Below, piece after piece: positions 22,550 to 22,627 of a stretch of 22,627 nt of DNA. Below the pieces are notes generated by a model, which was not told the DNA's origin, ran no database searches, and saw only the letters and a list, made by a program, of their open reading frames with translations. The position numbers and the translations under genes were made by a program. Within the stretch, counting starts at the first letter, position 1. Every line of letters starts with the position of its first letter. Origin of the DNA: CAYWNK01 sp047639615 (lineage in GTDB: Bacteria > Planctomycetota > UBA1135 > GCA-002686595). Where the stretch lies: contig JBLIOL010000048.1 of assembly GCA_047639615.1 (NCBI GenBank), positions 1 to 22,627 on the forward strand. Reading direction: 5' to 3'.

Positions 22550-22627
22550 GGCATCCCGGACCGCGCATGCTGTGCCGCGCTCGATTCTTCGGGCTGAGGT
22601 GAGCCAGAGGCGAGATTCAACCGTAGG

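Noticed and set aside
1..22627. tRNA, rRNA, transposase or phage genes
   Set aside because: No cloverleaf, rRNA-like segment or transposase/integrase motif was seen on either strand in reading the window.

Overview
The window is a GC-rich bacterial chromosome segment from a Gram-negative (diderm) organism. It carries an almost complete lipid A front end (lpxA, an lpxC-fabZ fusion, lpxD), the outer-membrane assembly protein BamA and phosphatidylserine decarboxylase. My best guess is Planctomycetota or a nearby deep-branching diderm lineage. The reasons are the LpxC-FabZ fusion, the large membrane-anchored Ser/Thr kinase beside an FHA-GAF-sigma54 activator, weak or absent Shine-Dalgarno sequences at many genes, and frequent TTG/GTG starts. 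This is an inference from gene content; no marker in the window proves it.

Positions 1-14602 form one long minus-strand block, read right to left: an ACT-domain protein, glmU, prs, rplY (bL25), pth, rpsF (bS6), rpsR (bS18), rplI (bL9), dnaB, bamA, lpxD, lpxC-fabZ, lpxA and ileS (cut by the window edge). The stretch glmU to dnaB is a widespread housekeeping gene order. A good sigma70-type promoter (TTGACA, 18 bp, TATGGT) lies in front of glmU, and a second candidate lies in front of lpxD. GlmU makes UDP-GlcNAc, which LpxA acylates, LpxC deacetylates and LpxD acylates again. FabZ supplies hydroxyacyl-ACP chemistry and BamA inserts outer-membrane proteins, so much of the block serves envelope construction alongside translation and replication.

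Positions 14603-16033 hold a divergent plus-strand pair: psd and, overlapping its stop by one base, a carboxymuconolactone-decarboxylase-like protein. The 37 bp between the ACT gene and psd contain back-to-back -10 elements 6-7 bp from each start codon, which suggests leaderless transcripts.

Positions 16034-16361 separate two convergent genes and are the most unusual part of the window. A 59-bp direct repeat (54/59 identical) duplicates the junction of the two gene 3' ends. Between the copies lies a near-perfect 51/52-bp inverted repeat, itself built of 15-16-bp tandem units, enclosing 157 bp with its own hairpin. I read this as a candidate small non-autonomous mobile or structured element of a type I cannot name.

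Positions 16362-21868 (minus) hold a 666-aa FHA-GAF-AAA+ sigma54 activator followed by a 1140-aa transmembrane Ser/Thr kinase, a likely signalling pair. A plus-strand YkgJ-type cysteine-cluster protein closes the window. No rRNA, tRNA, CRISPR array or transposase gene was found.
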